Assembly (NCBI RefSeq): GCF_025770735.1
Contig: NZ_JAODPB010000007.1
Coordinates: forward strand, 1-64,000
DNA length: 64,000 nucleotides
Source of the DNA: Shouchella tritolerans
GTDB taxonomy: Bacteria; Bacillota; Bacilli; Bacillales; Bacillaceae_D
Direction of reading: 5' to 3'
Shown here: positions 51,299 to 59,859 of the stretch, piece after piece
Position numbering within the stretch: position 1 is the stretch's first letter
How the letters are laid out: every line of letters begins with the position of its first letter
Notes under the pieces: model-generated
The model's database searches: none
Told to the model about the DNA's origin: nothing
The model's input: the letters and a program-made list of their open reading frames with translations, nothing else
Translations under genes and position numbers: made by a program

Positions 51299-52780
51299 CT
51301 AGCCTTTTTTTCTGAATGCCGACGGCGACATTCCCGTGTATTTTTTAAACTTGCGGTGAAAATAATCGACATTGGGATAGCCAACTTTTTCTGCCGCTTC
51401 ATATACTTTGCAGCCAGCGCGAAGCAGCTCTTTGCTTTTGTTAATGCGGACTTTATCCAAATACGTGTTAAAATAATCGCCTGTTTCTTGTTTAAACCGT
51501 TTGCCTAAATAGGCGCTGTTGTAGTTTAAAACGGCAGAAATCGTCTCAAGCCGCAAATTTTCGTCGTAGCGGCTATCAATCATATCGATCATTTTTTTAA
51601 CGGCGGCATCGTTGCTGCGCACGTTCGTATTCGCAGCAAGCTCGTCGCACAAACATAGAAGCACATGCCGCAATTGTAAAAAGTCTTCCGCTTCTTGGAG
51701 CTGGGCCGTGAAGCGATAGCCTTTTTGCGCCCATTCCTTTGCCAATACACGGCTAGCGATTAAGCGTTGGATGACGTTCAGCGCCAATTCACTTGCTTTT
51801 GCTTTTAAAGGAGCCTCCTTCATACCCCCGGCAGCGACATCCGCCAAAAAATCGGAGACCGCCTGTTTGGCCGGCTCTTTCTCACCAATATGGAGCGCCA
51901 AATAGGCGCGCTCTTCATAAAACGAAAGCGGCTTTTTCGCTGGCTGACCGCTTTGGAGCACAGTCGGCCGTTCTGAAATCACACTTCCTTTGTCTGCATA
52001 AAAGGCGAGTGAAAGAAGCTTTTTAGCAGCAGTATAGGAAACTTGAATCGCAGACAGCTTGCGAACACACTTCCCTAATGCCCCATGGCGCATATGGGCG
52101 AGCAGGTGAGACGCCCACTGCTGCAACTCGCTTTTCGCCAATCCCCCTTGCCTATGGCAAATCAATAAACCAGCGTGCCCGCCTTTGGCAAAGGGCACGG
52201 CGGTGTGGGGAATTTGTTCGGCTAAGTGCTCTAACTCGTCTCTCTCCCCAGCGTGTACCAAAAATATTTGATAGCGTGAGGCAGCAAGGCCAAGCCGAGA
52301 GATGTCCACACTTGGCGGAAGCGGTTTTCCTTCCAACAGGTTGAGCAGAAGTCGTTGTTGCTCGAACCGTACACTTTGCTGGTGCAAGACATGCGTTTGC
52401 TTTTTTTGTTCCAATTTGTGAAAGACGATTTGCAAATGCTCAATAAGCTCGTCTTCCTCTAAAGGCTTGAGCAAATACCCGTCTACGCCTTGACCGATCG
52501 CCTCTTGTGCGTAGTGAAAGTCGGCATGCCCACTAAGCAATAAAAAAGGGACAGCTTCGTTTTCAGTGCGAATTTGCTTCAGCAAAGACAGCCCGTCCAT
52601 TTGTGGCATTCGTATATCAGCGATGACTAAATCAGGCTTATGGTGTTTGTATTTTTCAAGGGCATCTTTGCCATTGCATGCTAAGCTAGCCACTTCAAAA
52701 CCATAGTGTTTCCAGGGAATTAGATTTTTTACCCCTTCCCGAATCATCCATTCATCGTCGGCAATTAACACTTTATACAT
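51299..52780 (-). CDS. yesN: YesN-type response regulator with AraC output domain
   Basis: 493 residues. N-terminal receiver domain has the acidic pocket Asp8-Asp9, phospho-acceptor Asp55 (VIADIRMP), Ser in LLLSGHAD and Lys in GYLLKPLEE. A middle region without clear motif leads to a C-terminal AraC-type double helix-turn-helix (ISAVLNYNSAYLGKRFKQ and AAEKVGYPNVDYFHRKFKKY). It overlaps yesM by 8 bp. The pair most likely activates the transporter operon downstream in response to an extracellular sugar. Confidence 0.92.
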   Translation of the reverse strand: MYKVLIADDEWMIREGVKNLIPWKHYGFEVASLACNGKDALEKYKHHKPDLVIADIRMPQMDGLSLLKQIRTENEAVPFLLLSGHADFHYAQEAIGQGVDGYLLKPLEEDELIEHLQIVFHKLEQKKQTHVLHQQSVRFEQQRLLLNLLEGKPLPPSVDISRLGLAASRYQIFLVHAGERDELEHLAEQIPHTAVPFAKGGHAGLLICHRQGGLAKSELQQWASHLLAHMRHGALGKCVRKLSAIQVSYTAAKKLLSLAFYADKGSVISERPTVLQSGQPAKKPLSFYEERAYLALHIGEKEPAKQAVSDFLADVAAGGMKEAPLKAKASELALNVIQRLIASRVLAKEWAQKGYRFTAQLQEAEDFLQLRHVLLCLCDELAANTNVRSNDAAVKKMIDMIDSRYDENLRLETISAVLNYNSAYLGKRFKQETGDYFNTYLDKVRINKSKELLRAGCKVYEAAEKVGYPNVDYFHRKFKKYTGMSPSAFRKKG

Positions 52781-54572
52781 GGCTTCCTTCCTCCTTCGGA
52801 ATAAAAAAACGCACCGTTGTCCCCTCTCCTTGGCTGCTGCTGATCAAGAGCCCGTCGGTGCCATATGTTTGTTTTAAACGCTGATGGACATTGCGCAACC
52901 CAATCCGGTTTTCCGGCTTTTCAAGAGGATCTTCGATCATTGCGCGAACTTCTTGCTGCCGTTGTGGCCCCATTCCGATCCCGTTATCGCTCACTTCGAT
53001 CCATATTCCGTCTTCTGCCTGCTTCACGCAAATGTTCACGTAGCCATCTGCCTCATTGGCTTCAAGCCCATGGGAGACGGCGTTTTCGACGAGCGGTTGG
53101 ATCGTGAGAGGAATCACGGCAACTTCATCGATTGTAACAGCATCGTCCATGTCATACGTTAACCGCTCCCCATAGCGAAACGACTGAATTTCTAGATAGC
53201 TCCGCACCATTTCAAGTTCCTCCTTCAATGGAATCATGCTGCTGCCGACTTCTAAACTTTTTCGCAATAGCTGCCCTAGGCGTTTGACAGCCTTCGCAAT
53301 GTCCGTTTCATTGCTCATATGGGCGCGCATACGGATTGCCTCAAGCGTATTAAACAAAAAATGGGGGTTCATTTGGCTTGCCATCATTTTAAATTTCATT
53401 TCATTTTGCTTCCGTTCAAGTGCCGTTTTCTGTTCATTGGCTTCGAGCACTTGGGCAATCGATTTGTTTAAGTCATCAATCATTTTGTTCAGCTGTAAAG
53501 AAATTTGACCAATTTCATCTGTTCCATCGAGCGCCACTTTCGTCGTTAAATTGCCTTGTGCCACTTCTTTCATCGTCGCGCTTAAACGCGAGAGCCTATT
53601 CACATACCCCCATGAAAACCACACGATTAAAAATAACGAGAACGCAATGCCGAGCCCGGTAACAAGAATGCCAAAATAACTAAGTTTTTTCGCCGCGCCA
53701 ACGATATCCTCCGTATGGATAATCGAGACAATCCGCAGTTGGTTTTGGCTTAACTCGGGAAACAGACTAGTTTCCATCATGTGAATCGGTTCCCCATTTG
53801 CTTGGCCTTCGTAAAATCCACGCTTTCCTTCTCCCTGGTCTGTCACCACGACAAGCTCGTCCAAGTTTTCGCCAATGAATGACGGTTCCGACGACGAAAT
53901 AATGGAATTGTGTTCATCGACCACGACCGTCTGGTGCGTTTCCTGTTGCATAATCGTTTCCAACAGGTCAGGGGCAATCGTAATAACGAGCAATCCGAAT
54001 GTGCCATATTCAATAAAATTAATCCGTTTCATTAAACTTAAATAGTAACCGCCACCTTGCGTCTCGTCTTGCAAATAAAACCATTGGTAAAAGCCTACAT
54101 CCGCTTTTGCGATGTTGTACCAACTGGCCATTTGCGACTCTTCAACTGGTATAAACGTCCAGTTATTCAACAACGTTGGGTTGTCTACATAAAGGCGGAT
54201 GGTTTCAATTTCTGGGTGGTTTCCTTTGTGGTAGGCAAAATCAGGGTAAGAGCGGTATGCTTGAAAGACAGAAAACGAGTGATCGTAGTCAGTGTTGACC
54301 AGTTCGCTTAACCGTTCATCAAATTGCAAATGGTTCGCAACCATAATGGGCCCTTTCAGCACTTCATTGATTCGCTGTTTGACACGTTCGACATTCATTT
54401 CTGCCTGTTCTTGCGCATCCTTTATGGCATTGGCTTTTAATTCATTGGTTAAAAACAAGCCAACAACCGCAATTGGGATGACCACGCCAGACAGGAACAT
54501 CAAAATAAGCTTATCCCTTATTTTGATTTGATTCAGTTTCGTCGAAACATATTGATGGAAAGCCTTCCTCAT
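52773..54572 (-). CDS. yesM: YesM-type sensor histidine kinase
   Basis: 599 residues from the ATG at 54572, which follows GAAGGAGA; the in-frame start at 54593 precedes the site. Transmembrane helix near residues 20-42, extracellular sensor (about 43-290), second helix (about 296-320), HAMP domain (KEVAQGNLTTKVALDGTDEIG), then a His_kinase domain with the phospho-His in MNPHFLFNTLEAIR and an ATPase with QPLVENAVSHGLE and VSDNGIGMG. Typical partner of YesN. A perfect cre site overlaps the leader, so expression is probably subject to glucose repression. Confidence 0.93.
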   Translation of the reverse strand: MRKAFHQYVSTKLNQIKIRDKLILMFLSGVVIPIAVVGLFLTNELKANAIKDAQEQAEMNVERVKQRINEVLKGPIMVANHLQFDERLSELVNTDYDHSFSVFQAYRSYPDFAYHKGNHPEIETIRLYVDNPTLLNNWTFIPVEESQMASWYNIAKADVGFYQWFYLQDETQGGGYYLSLMKRINFIEYGTFGLLVITIAPDLLETIMQQETHQTVVVDEHNSIISSSEPSFIGENLDELVVVTDQGEGKRGFYEGQANGEPIHMMETSLFPELSQNQLRIVSIIHTEDIVGAAKKLSYFGILVTGLGIAFSLFLIVWFSWGYVNRLSRLSATMKEVAQGNLTTKVALDGTDEIGQISLQLNKMIDDLNKSIAQVLEANEQKTALERKQNEMKFKMMASQMNPHFLFNTLEAIRMRAHMSNETDIAKAVKRLGQLLRKSLEVGSSMIPLKEELEMVRSYLEIQSFRYGERLTYDMDDAVTIDEVAVIPLTIQPLVENAVSHGLEANEADGYVNICVKQAEDGIWIEVSDNGIGMGPQRQQEVRAMIEDPLEKPENRIGLRNVHQRLKQTYGTDGLLISSSQGEGTTVRFFIPKEEGSHV

Positions 54573-54588
54573 GTTGTCATCTCCTTCA

Positions 54589-54603
54589 AGCAAACGCTTT
54601 CAA
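54589..54603 (-). promoter_or_regulatory. cre (CcpA) site in front of yesM
   Basis: On the minus strand TTGAAAGCGTTTGCT fits the WTGNAANCGNWNNCW consensus at every fixed position. It lies 10-25 bp downstream of a TATAAT box and just upstream of the ribosome binding site, a place where CcpA would block transcription. Confidence 0.7.
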
Positions 54604-54677
54604 TTGTGCCCTCATTATAACGTATGCCTAAAAAGCCGATTTCCCGGAATCCGCTAAGGCTTTGATTCAGTCGACGT

Positions 54678-54735
54678 CAGACTGATGAAAACACTTGTCA
54701 GATAAAGAGTGAAGATGCGAGTAGACCGTAAGTCC
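54678..54735. mobile_element. Degenerate MITE-like repeat fragment
   Basis: CAGACTGATGAAAACACTTG followed by TCAGA and GAAGATGCGAGTAGAC matches one end and the middle of the element at 26128-26251. The other end is not recognisable. Confidence 0.5.
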
Positions 54736-54964
54736 GAAGTGCCAACAATCACAGAAGTTGCCCCATTTGGCTATCGTTGCTGTTCCTACTTCTACATTCA
54801 GTGTAGGACAAAGGCAAGGGCGCCATATAGAGAAAAAATCAGTGCAAATTTCATGTTAAAATTATAGGTAACAAGACAACACGATTGCTGGAAAACCGTA
54901 TGCCATCAAGGCTTTTCTCCGGTCCTCTCGTCGTTTTGCTTCTTTTTGCCCTTAAGCTGCCTCA

Positions 54965-54993
54965 TTGCGCATAACGGCAATCTCATGTACGAT
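54965..54993 (+). promoter_or_regulatory. Putative promoter of the GH31 gene
   Basis: TTGCGC (54965-54970) and TACGAT (54988-54993) are 17 bp apart, giving a start near 55000. Both hexamers are imperfect. Confidence 0.35.
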
Positions 54994-55003
54994 AATCCCG
55001 ATT

Positions 55004-55018
55004 TCGAAAACGCTATCA
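55004..55018 (+). promoter_or_regulatory. cre-like site in front of the GH31 gene
   Basis: TCGAAAACGCTATCA departs from the cre consensus at one fixed base (C for T at position 2). It follows directly on the predicted transcription start. Confidence 0.45.
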
Positions 55019-55040
55019 TATAAATGAGGTGAGTGAGACG

Positions 55041-57344
55041 ATGAAGTTTAGCAATGGCTGCTGGATGAATCGAGCAGGCTTTGAGATTCGATCTCCGCAA
55101 GAAGTGTATGACATTCGCAAAACAGACTCAGAGGCAACACTGTTTGGCCCATTCCAAAAAATTGCTCATCCAGGGATGACACTTGACGGCGGTATGATGA
55201 CCGTCACTGTATCGGCTCCTATGAATGACGTCATTCGCGTCCATAGCGTCCACCACGGAGGCGGCGTTGACAAGGGCCCTGATTTTCCTCTTTATATGGA
55301 AAAAGCAGACGTTGCCAGCAAAGAAGACGAACAGTCCTTTTCTTTCCAAAGCGGCGAACTTCTGCTAACAGTCAATAAAAACGACTGGCGTTTCGCTTTT
55401 TCCCGAAAAGGCGAAGTCGTGACGACAAGCGAAAGGCAATGCTTAAGCCACATTATCGATGACAACGGGGCCCCATTTATGCGCGAACAGCTGTCACTTG
55501 ACGTCGGTGAGTACGTATACGGGCTCGGCGAACGGTTTACGCCATTTGTCAAAAATGGCCAGTCTGTTGACATTTGGAACGAAGACGGCGGCACTGGCAG
55601 CGAGCAAGCTTACAAAAACATCCCGTTTTACGTAAGCAATAAAGGCTACGGCGTTTTTGTCAACCATCCAGAACGGGTATCTTTTGAAATCGCTTCAGAG
55701 AAAGTATCAAAAGCGCAATTTAGCGTTCCCGGCGAACAGCTTGAGTATTTCATTATTTCTGGTGATACGCTTAAAGATGTGCTCCGCACCTACACAACGC
55801 TCACCGGCAAGCCGCCGCTGCTGCCGAAGTGGTCATTTGGCTTGTGGCTAAGCACGTCGTTTTTAACAAACTACGACGAAAAAACGGTCCATTCGTTTGT
55901 CGACGGCATGCAAGAACGGGACTTGCCTTTTGATGTCTTCCATTTTGATTGCTTATGGATGAAAGAGTTCGAATGGTGCAACTTCCAGTGGGATGAACGG
56001 ACATTTCCAGACCCAAAAGGCATGCTTTCACGTTTAAAAGAAAAAGGGCTAAACATTTGTGTTTGGATCAATCCCTATATCGGCCAAAAATCACCGCTGT
56101 TTGCCGAAGCCAAACAGAAAGGCTACTTGCTAAAGCGCCCTGACGGCAGCGTGTGGCAGTGGGACAAATGGCAGCCTGGCCTTGCCGTTGTTGACTTTAC
56201 AAATGAAGAGGCAAAAACGTGGTATACAGAAATGCTGGAAGCATTGATTGACATGGGCGTTGATAGTTTTAAAACCGATTTTGGCGAACGAATACCGACG
56301 GACGTTGTTTATGCAAATGGGGCCGACCCTCTGAAAATGCATAACTATTACACGCACCTTTATAACGAAACCGTTTACACATTGCTTGAAAAGCGCCTAG
56401 GAAAAAACAAAGCGGTCCTGTTTGCCCGCTCGGCAACGGTTGGCGGCCAGCAATTTCCAGTCCATTGGGGTGGCGATAGCTTTTCCACATACGCTTCCAT
56501 GGCCGAGACGCTCCGGGGCGGCCTTTCACTTGGATTAGCTGGCTTTGGCTATTGGAGCCACGACATTGGCGGATTTGAAACAGGCTCAACGCCTGATCTG
56601 TACAAGCGTTGGACGCAATTTGGCTTGCTGTCCTCCCATAGCCGCTACCATGGAAGCGGCGATTACAAAGTGCCATGGCTGTATGACGAGGAAGCGGTAG
56701 ATGTCACACGGTTGTTTACGAAATTAAAAAACCGATTAATGCCTTATTTATTTGCTAAAGCCGTTGAAGCAAGCAAAAATGGCGTGCCAATGCTGCGGCC
56801 GATGCTGCTCGAATACCGAGATGACGAAACATGCCACACACTTGACCGTCAATACATGCTTGGCGACCGCCTTCTCGTCGCGCCGATTTTTAATGAAACA
56901 GGGAACGTCCGCTATTACGCGCCAGCAGGCAATTGGACCAACCTCCTGACAAACGCGTTCATCGACGGCAGAAAATGGCATAGCGAACACCACAGTTATG
57001 AAACATTGCCACTGCTCGTCCGCGAAAACACGATTCTTCCTTTCGGAGCAGAAGAGCAAACAGCGAACTATGATTATACCGAAAATGTGGCCTTTCATTT
57101 ATTCGAAATAAACGGTGAAGCAACGTGTACAATCCACGATGAAAACGGGACAGCTGCTGCTTCTGCCCGCGCCTCAAAAACAGGCAACACACTCGCTTTG
57201 AGCGCAAGCGGCGTAACAGGAACATGCACTTGGCTGCTGCGCAACGTCGACACCATTCGCAACCTAGACGGTGGGACGTGGACAACACATGAGCTTGGCG
57301 TCTTGGTAGTGGGCGAAGACGTAAGCGTCACATTGCCTGATTAA
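55041..57344 (+). CDS. yicI: GH31 alpha-xylosidase, YicI type
   Basis: 767 residues, cytoplasmic. ATG at 55041 is preferred because MKFSNGCWMNRAGFEIRSP aligns with the YicI N-terminus and follows GAGGTGAG at good spacing; the GTG at 55029 overlaps that site. It releases alpha-1,6-linked xylose from xyloglucan-derived oligosaccharides. Catalytic nucleophile Asp413 is in FKTDFGERIPTD and acid/base Asp479 in HWGGDSFSTY; FHFDCLWMKEFEWCNFQWD, WINPYIGQKSPLF and SHDIGGFE are further YicI signatures. It is read rightwards, opposite the ROK/MFS pair, and is divergent from yesM. With GH95 it suggests use of xyloglucan-type side chains. Confidence 0.94.
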   Translation: MKFSNGCWMNRAGFEIRSPQEVYDIRKTDSEATLFGPFQKIAHPGMTLDGGMMTVTVSAPMNDVIRVHSVHHGGGVDKGPDFPLYMEKADVASKEDEQSFSFQSGELLLTVNKNDWRFAFSRKGEVVTTSERQCLSHIIDDNGAPFMREQLSLDVGEYVYGLGERFTPFVKNGQSVDIWNEDGGTGSEQAYKNIPFYVSNKGYGVFVNHPERVSFEIASEKVSKAQFSVPGEQLEYFIISGDTLKDVLRTYTTLTGKPPLLPKWSFGLWLSTSFLTNYDEKTVHSFVDGMQERDLPFDVFHFDCLWMKEFEWCNFQWDERTFPDPKGMLSRLKEKGLNICVWINPYIGQKSPLFAEAKQKGYLLKRPDGSVWQWDKWQPGLAVVDFTNEEAKTWYTEMLEALIDMGVDSFKTDFGERIPTDVVYANGADPLKMHNYYTHLYNETVYTLLEKRLGKNKAVLFARSATVGGQQFPVHWGGDSFSTYASMAETLRGGLSLGLAGFGYWSHDIGGFETGSTPDLYKRWTQFGLLSSHSRYHGSGDYKVPWLYDEEAVDVTRLFTKLKNRLMPYLFAKAVEASKNGVPMLRPMLLEYRDDETCHTLDRQYMLGDRLLVAPIFNETGNVRYYAPAGNWTNLLTNAFIDGRKWHSEHHSYETLPLLVRENTILPFGAEEQTANYDYTENVAFHLFEINGEATCTIHDENGTAAASARASKTGNTLALSASGVTGTCTWLLRNVDTIRNLDGGTWTTHELGVLVVGEDVSVTLPD

Positions 57345-57349
57345 CATAA

Positions 57350-57377
57350 GAACGGGGCAGCGATTGCTGCCCCGTTC
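57350..57377. terminator. Strong hairpin between convergent GH31 and MFS genes
   Basis: Perfect 12-bp GC-rich stem GAACGGGGCAGC / GCTGCCCCGTTC with a 4-nt loop, directly after the GH31 stop. No clear U-tract on either strand, but the position supports a bidirectional terminator. Confidence 0.7.
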
Positions 57378-57455
57378 AAACTGTCTTCTCTCTCCTGTGC
57401 GCTTGATCCACTTGTCAGATGGCCATCCCCACAACATTTTTCTCTGTCGTCCTCG

Positions 57456-58679
57456 TCACCCAACTTCACTTATCCGTTCACTGCCGCCTTTTCCCGCTTC
57501 TCTTAACAACCGTTTGCGAAAATGGAAGATGAGAAACATCAACGCTGTCATTACGATTGCAATCGCGAAAATCACGAGCAGCGTTACTTGCACGGAGTAA
57601 TGATCAAGCAAGCTTCCTGTTAGACGAGGCAACAGCGCTCCGCCTAGTCCACCCATCGCAATTAACAAGCTCGTTGTCCGGTCTTCAAGCCCGGGTAGCC
57701 CTTCATTCACGACAAGCAATCCTAACGAAAAGATGCCTCCCATTAGCAACCCTGCGAAAAAGATGACGATAAAACGGATGATGTAATGGGGAGAAATCGC
57801 AAACAATCCGAGCATCGCTAACTGGCCAAAAACAGCAAGCAAAAACAAGGTCGCGACGTTTACTTTGCCGACGACAAAGACCATGATCATTCGCCCAATC
57901 GTCATCGCCCCCCAAAAGACGGTAATGCTAAGGGCAAGCACAGACGGGGAAAGGTCAGATGTCATTGCTAAAATCGAAGGCAAATAATTCGGGAACGTCA
58001 TTTCGACGCCAACATAGCAAAAGAAAAACAATGAGCCAACTAAAACCAATGGCAGCGACGTTTTTGGATAACGAGCCTTTAATGGCCTCTCATCCCCATC
58101 AGCACCGGCAACGGCTTCTTTTGTTAGCAGCGGCTCATAGTCATCAAAACGGAGAAACAGCCATAAACAGAAGCTAATTAGCACAGCTGCACCGACGACC
58201 AAAAAGACCATATTCCAATTTCCATTTGCAATCAATAGAGCGGAAAGGACGGGCACAGCCAGCGCGCCTACCCCGAAAAACACTTCTGTCAGCACCATAA
58301 TCGAAGCCTTTTTTTCCTTCAACTTGCCAATAATCAAACCGGCAAGAACGGTCTCCGTAAGCCCTAACCCTGCACCTCCAAGGGGGATGATTGCAAGCAA
58401 TACATTCCAAGGCAGCATCAAGAACAGCGACAATTGCGAGGCTGCAAACAACGCTAACGCCAACAGCAAAACGAGCCTACGGCCAAGTACCTTTATGACG
58501 AGGGGCGCAAACAACACCCCTACTAAAAATCCAAGAAATTGGTTCATAATCAGCTGCCCACCATCACGGTAATCAAGCTGATACGCATTCATCATTGGCT
58601 CTAGGACAGAACCGATAATAATATGGCCAAATCCAGCAAGCAAATACGCCAAACAAGCCATCCATACGAGTTTTCTCAT
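57456..58679 (-). CDS. MFS sugar transporter (GlcP/FHS-like)
   Basis: 407 residues with twelve predicted transmembrane helices. N-terminal GFGHIIIGSVLEPMMNAYQL and NQFLGFLVGVLFAPLVIKVLGRR resemble the B. subtilis GlcP group; LTEVFFGVGALAVPVL is typical of that family. A central loop (about residues 183-208, charged) separates the halves. The substrate is probably a hexose, xylose or fucose taken up with protons; not decidable from sequence. It follows the ROK regulator by 21 bp, so the regulator likely controls it. Confidence 0.85.
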   Translation of the reverse strand: MRKLVWMACLAYLLAGFGHIIIGSVLEPMMNAYQLDYRDGGQLIMNQFLGFLVGVLFAPLVIKVLGRRLVLLLALALFAASQLSLFLMLPWNVLLAIIPLGGAGLGLTETVLAGLIIGKLKEKKASIMVLTEVFFGVGALAVPVLSALLIANGNWNMVFLVVGAAVLISFCLWLFLRFDDYEPLLTKEAVAGADGDERPLKARYPKTSLPLVLVGSLFFFCYVGVEMTFPNYLPSILAMTSDLSPSVLALSITVFWGAMTIGRMIMVFVVGKVNVATLFLLAVFGQLAMLGLFAISPHYIIRFIVIFFAGLLMGGIFSLGLLVVNEGLPGLEDRTTSLLIAMGGLGGALLPRLTGSLLDHYSVQVTLLVIFAIAIVMTALMFLIFHFRKRLLREAGKGGSERISEVG

Positions 58680-58700
58680 CGTTTCCTCCGATTTCGTCTC

Positions 58701-59693
58701 TCATTCATACACTTTTTCTTCTAGTCCTCTTAACACCATCGCCTTCAAGCCTCGCAGAAAATCAGCGCCAAAATCGTCAGATACCATCACTTTTGGCGAG
58801 ACTGGCATCGTCTGCTTTTGCTCGTGCGCTTGCCAAGCAGCTAACAATTGTTCGTTGGTACAGCGATTTTGGTAAATAATGATTTTGTCAGGGGCAAGCA
58901 CGGCATTCAGCAGTTGCAGCGTGTAGCAAACGAATTCAGTAAAACGCCTGCTTTCAAGCGGCTGATACCAATCAACGTCGACAGGCAGAAATTTAATTTC
59001 TCCCGCCATCCCGTTTTTGCCTTTAAACAATTTGCCGTCTATATACATGGCTGAACCAGGTGGGCGATGTGCTGGAAAAAAGAGGCCAATGATACACTCC
59101 CCTTCATTTGGCGGATCGTTTGTACAATAGCCGCTCAAGGCAGCATTAATGTCATTTTCCCACCATACTGGCAAAGCGCATTGCTGCTGGATCGTGTCCG
59201 TTAACCTCGCGCCAATTAGTTTTTCATGGCTGCTGACTTTCATTTCTCCGTCCACTTGCTGGCCAGGAATGCCCATTCCAATCATTTTAATCGCTGGATA
59301 GGCCGCTACATATTCATGGACAAGGGCACAAATCGCGTCAACGTCAAAATTGGCGACTGCATGCGTATGTTCTTTCAGAGAGTCGCCGTTTAGGTTAATC
59401 ACCGATAGGAGCACTTCTTCCTTATGCTCATGAAGGATTAACAACAACGCCATGCAAACGTCATAGTTGTAATGATACGTTACTGGCGGACGGCCTCCCG
59501 TTGAATGAGCTGCCTTTCCTTCATAGATTTCCCCTATCTGTATAAGCTCTTTTACAAGCGAGGCGATTGTCACAACACTTAACCCAGTCGCTTCCGCCAA
59601 TTGCGGTTTCGTTGCAATTCCTGCTGTGCGCACGGCACGGCGCACATTGTCCAAATTGATTTCTTTGAGCAACTGCGTATGCGCTTTTCCCAT
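58701..59693 (-). CDS. ROK-family transcriptional regulator (XylR/NagC-like)
   Basis: 330 residues from the ATG at 59693, which follows GGAGGTG at 3-5 nt. N-terminal winged helix (RAVRTAGIATKPQLAEATGL, SVVTIASLVKELI) plus a ROK domain with MIGMGIPGQQVDGEM and the sugar-pocket segment WWENDINAALSGYCTND. The usual ROK zinc motif (GHxxxxxxxxxCxCGxxGCxE) is missing: the corresponding part reads KGKNGMAGEIKFLPVDVDW. It is therefore a divergent, presumably zinc-free regulator without kinase activity. Direct ACTTTATAAA repeats upstream may be its operator. Confidence 0.85.
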   Translation of the reverse strand: MGKAHTQLLKEINLDNVRRAVRTAGIATKPQLAEATGLSVVTIASLVKELIQIGEIYEGKAAHSTGGRPPVTYHYNYDVCMALLLILHEHKEEVLLSVINLNGDSLKEHTHAVANFDVDAICALVHEYVAAYPAIKMIGMGIPGQQVDGEMKVSSHEKLIGARLTDTIQQQCALPVWWENDINAALSGYCTNDPPNEGECIIGLFFPAHRPPGSAMYIDGKLFKGKNGMAGEIKFLPVDVDWYQPLESRRFTEFVCYTLQLLNAVLAPDKIIIYQNRCTNEQLLAAWQAHEQKQTMPVSPKVMVSDDFGADFLRGLKAMVLRGLEEKVYE

Positions 59694-59718
59694 AGGCACC
59701 TCCATCTCATCTTCATAA

Positions 59719-59749
59719 ATCCACTTTATAAAGTTATTTTATAAAGTAA
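59719..59749 (-). promoter_or_regulatory. Direct-repeat operator candidate of the ROK regulator
   Basis: On the minus strand two ACTTTATAAA units occur 13 bp apart, each nearly palindromic (CTTTATAAAG). They lie 25-60 bp upstream of the regulator start, suiting autorepression. Position-based inference. Confidence 0.45.
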
Positions 59750-59780
59750 GTATGGTGCAGCATGGATTCGCTGTCAAGAC

Positions 59781-59813
59781 AAAAAAAAGAGCAATAACAC
59801 TTGGTTATGCTCT
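59781..59813 (-). terminator. Rho-independent terminator of selO
   Basis: On the minus strand AGAGCATAAC pairs with GTTATTGCTCT (one bulge) and is followed by eight T. It is 45 bp past the selO stop. Confidence 0.8.
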
Positions 59814-59859
59814 TCCTTAGGAAAACAGGCAGTGCCTGCTCCCGAATGCACCATTACAC

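Larger units (their letters stand above)
54573..55040. other. Divergent intergenic region between yesM and the GH31 gene
   Basis: Holds the yesM cre site (54589-54603) and a TATAAT box (minus strand, 54614-54619) without a clear -35; a MITE remnant (about 54678-54735); and, for the rightward GH31 gene, TTGCGC-17-TACGAT (54965-54993) and a near-cre (55004-55018). In 54740-54960 I see nothing else. Confidence 0.6.
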
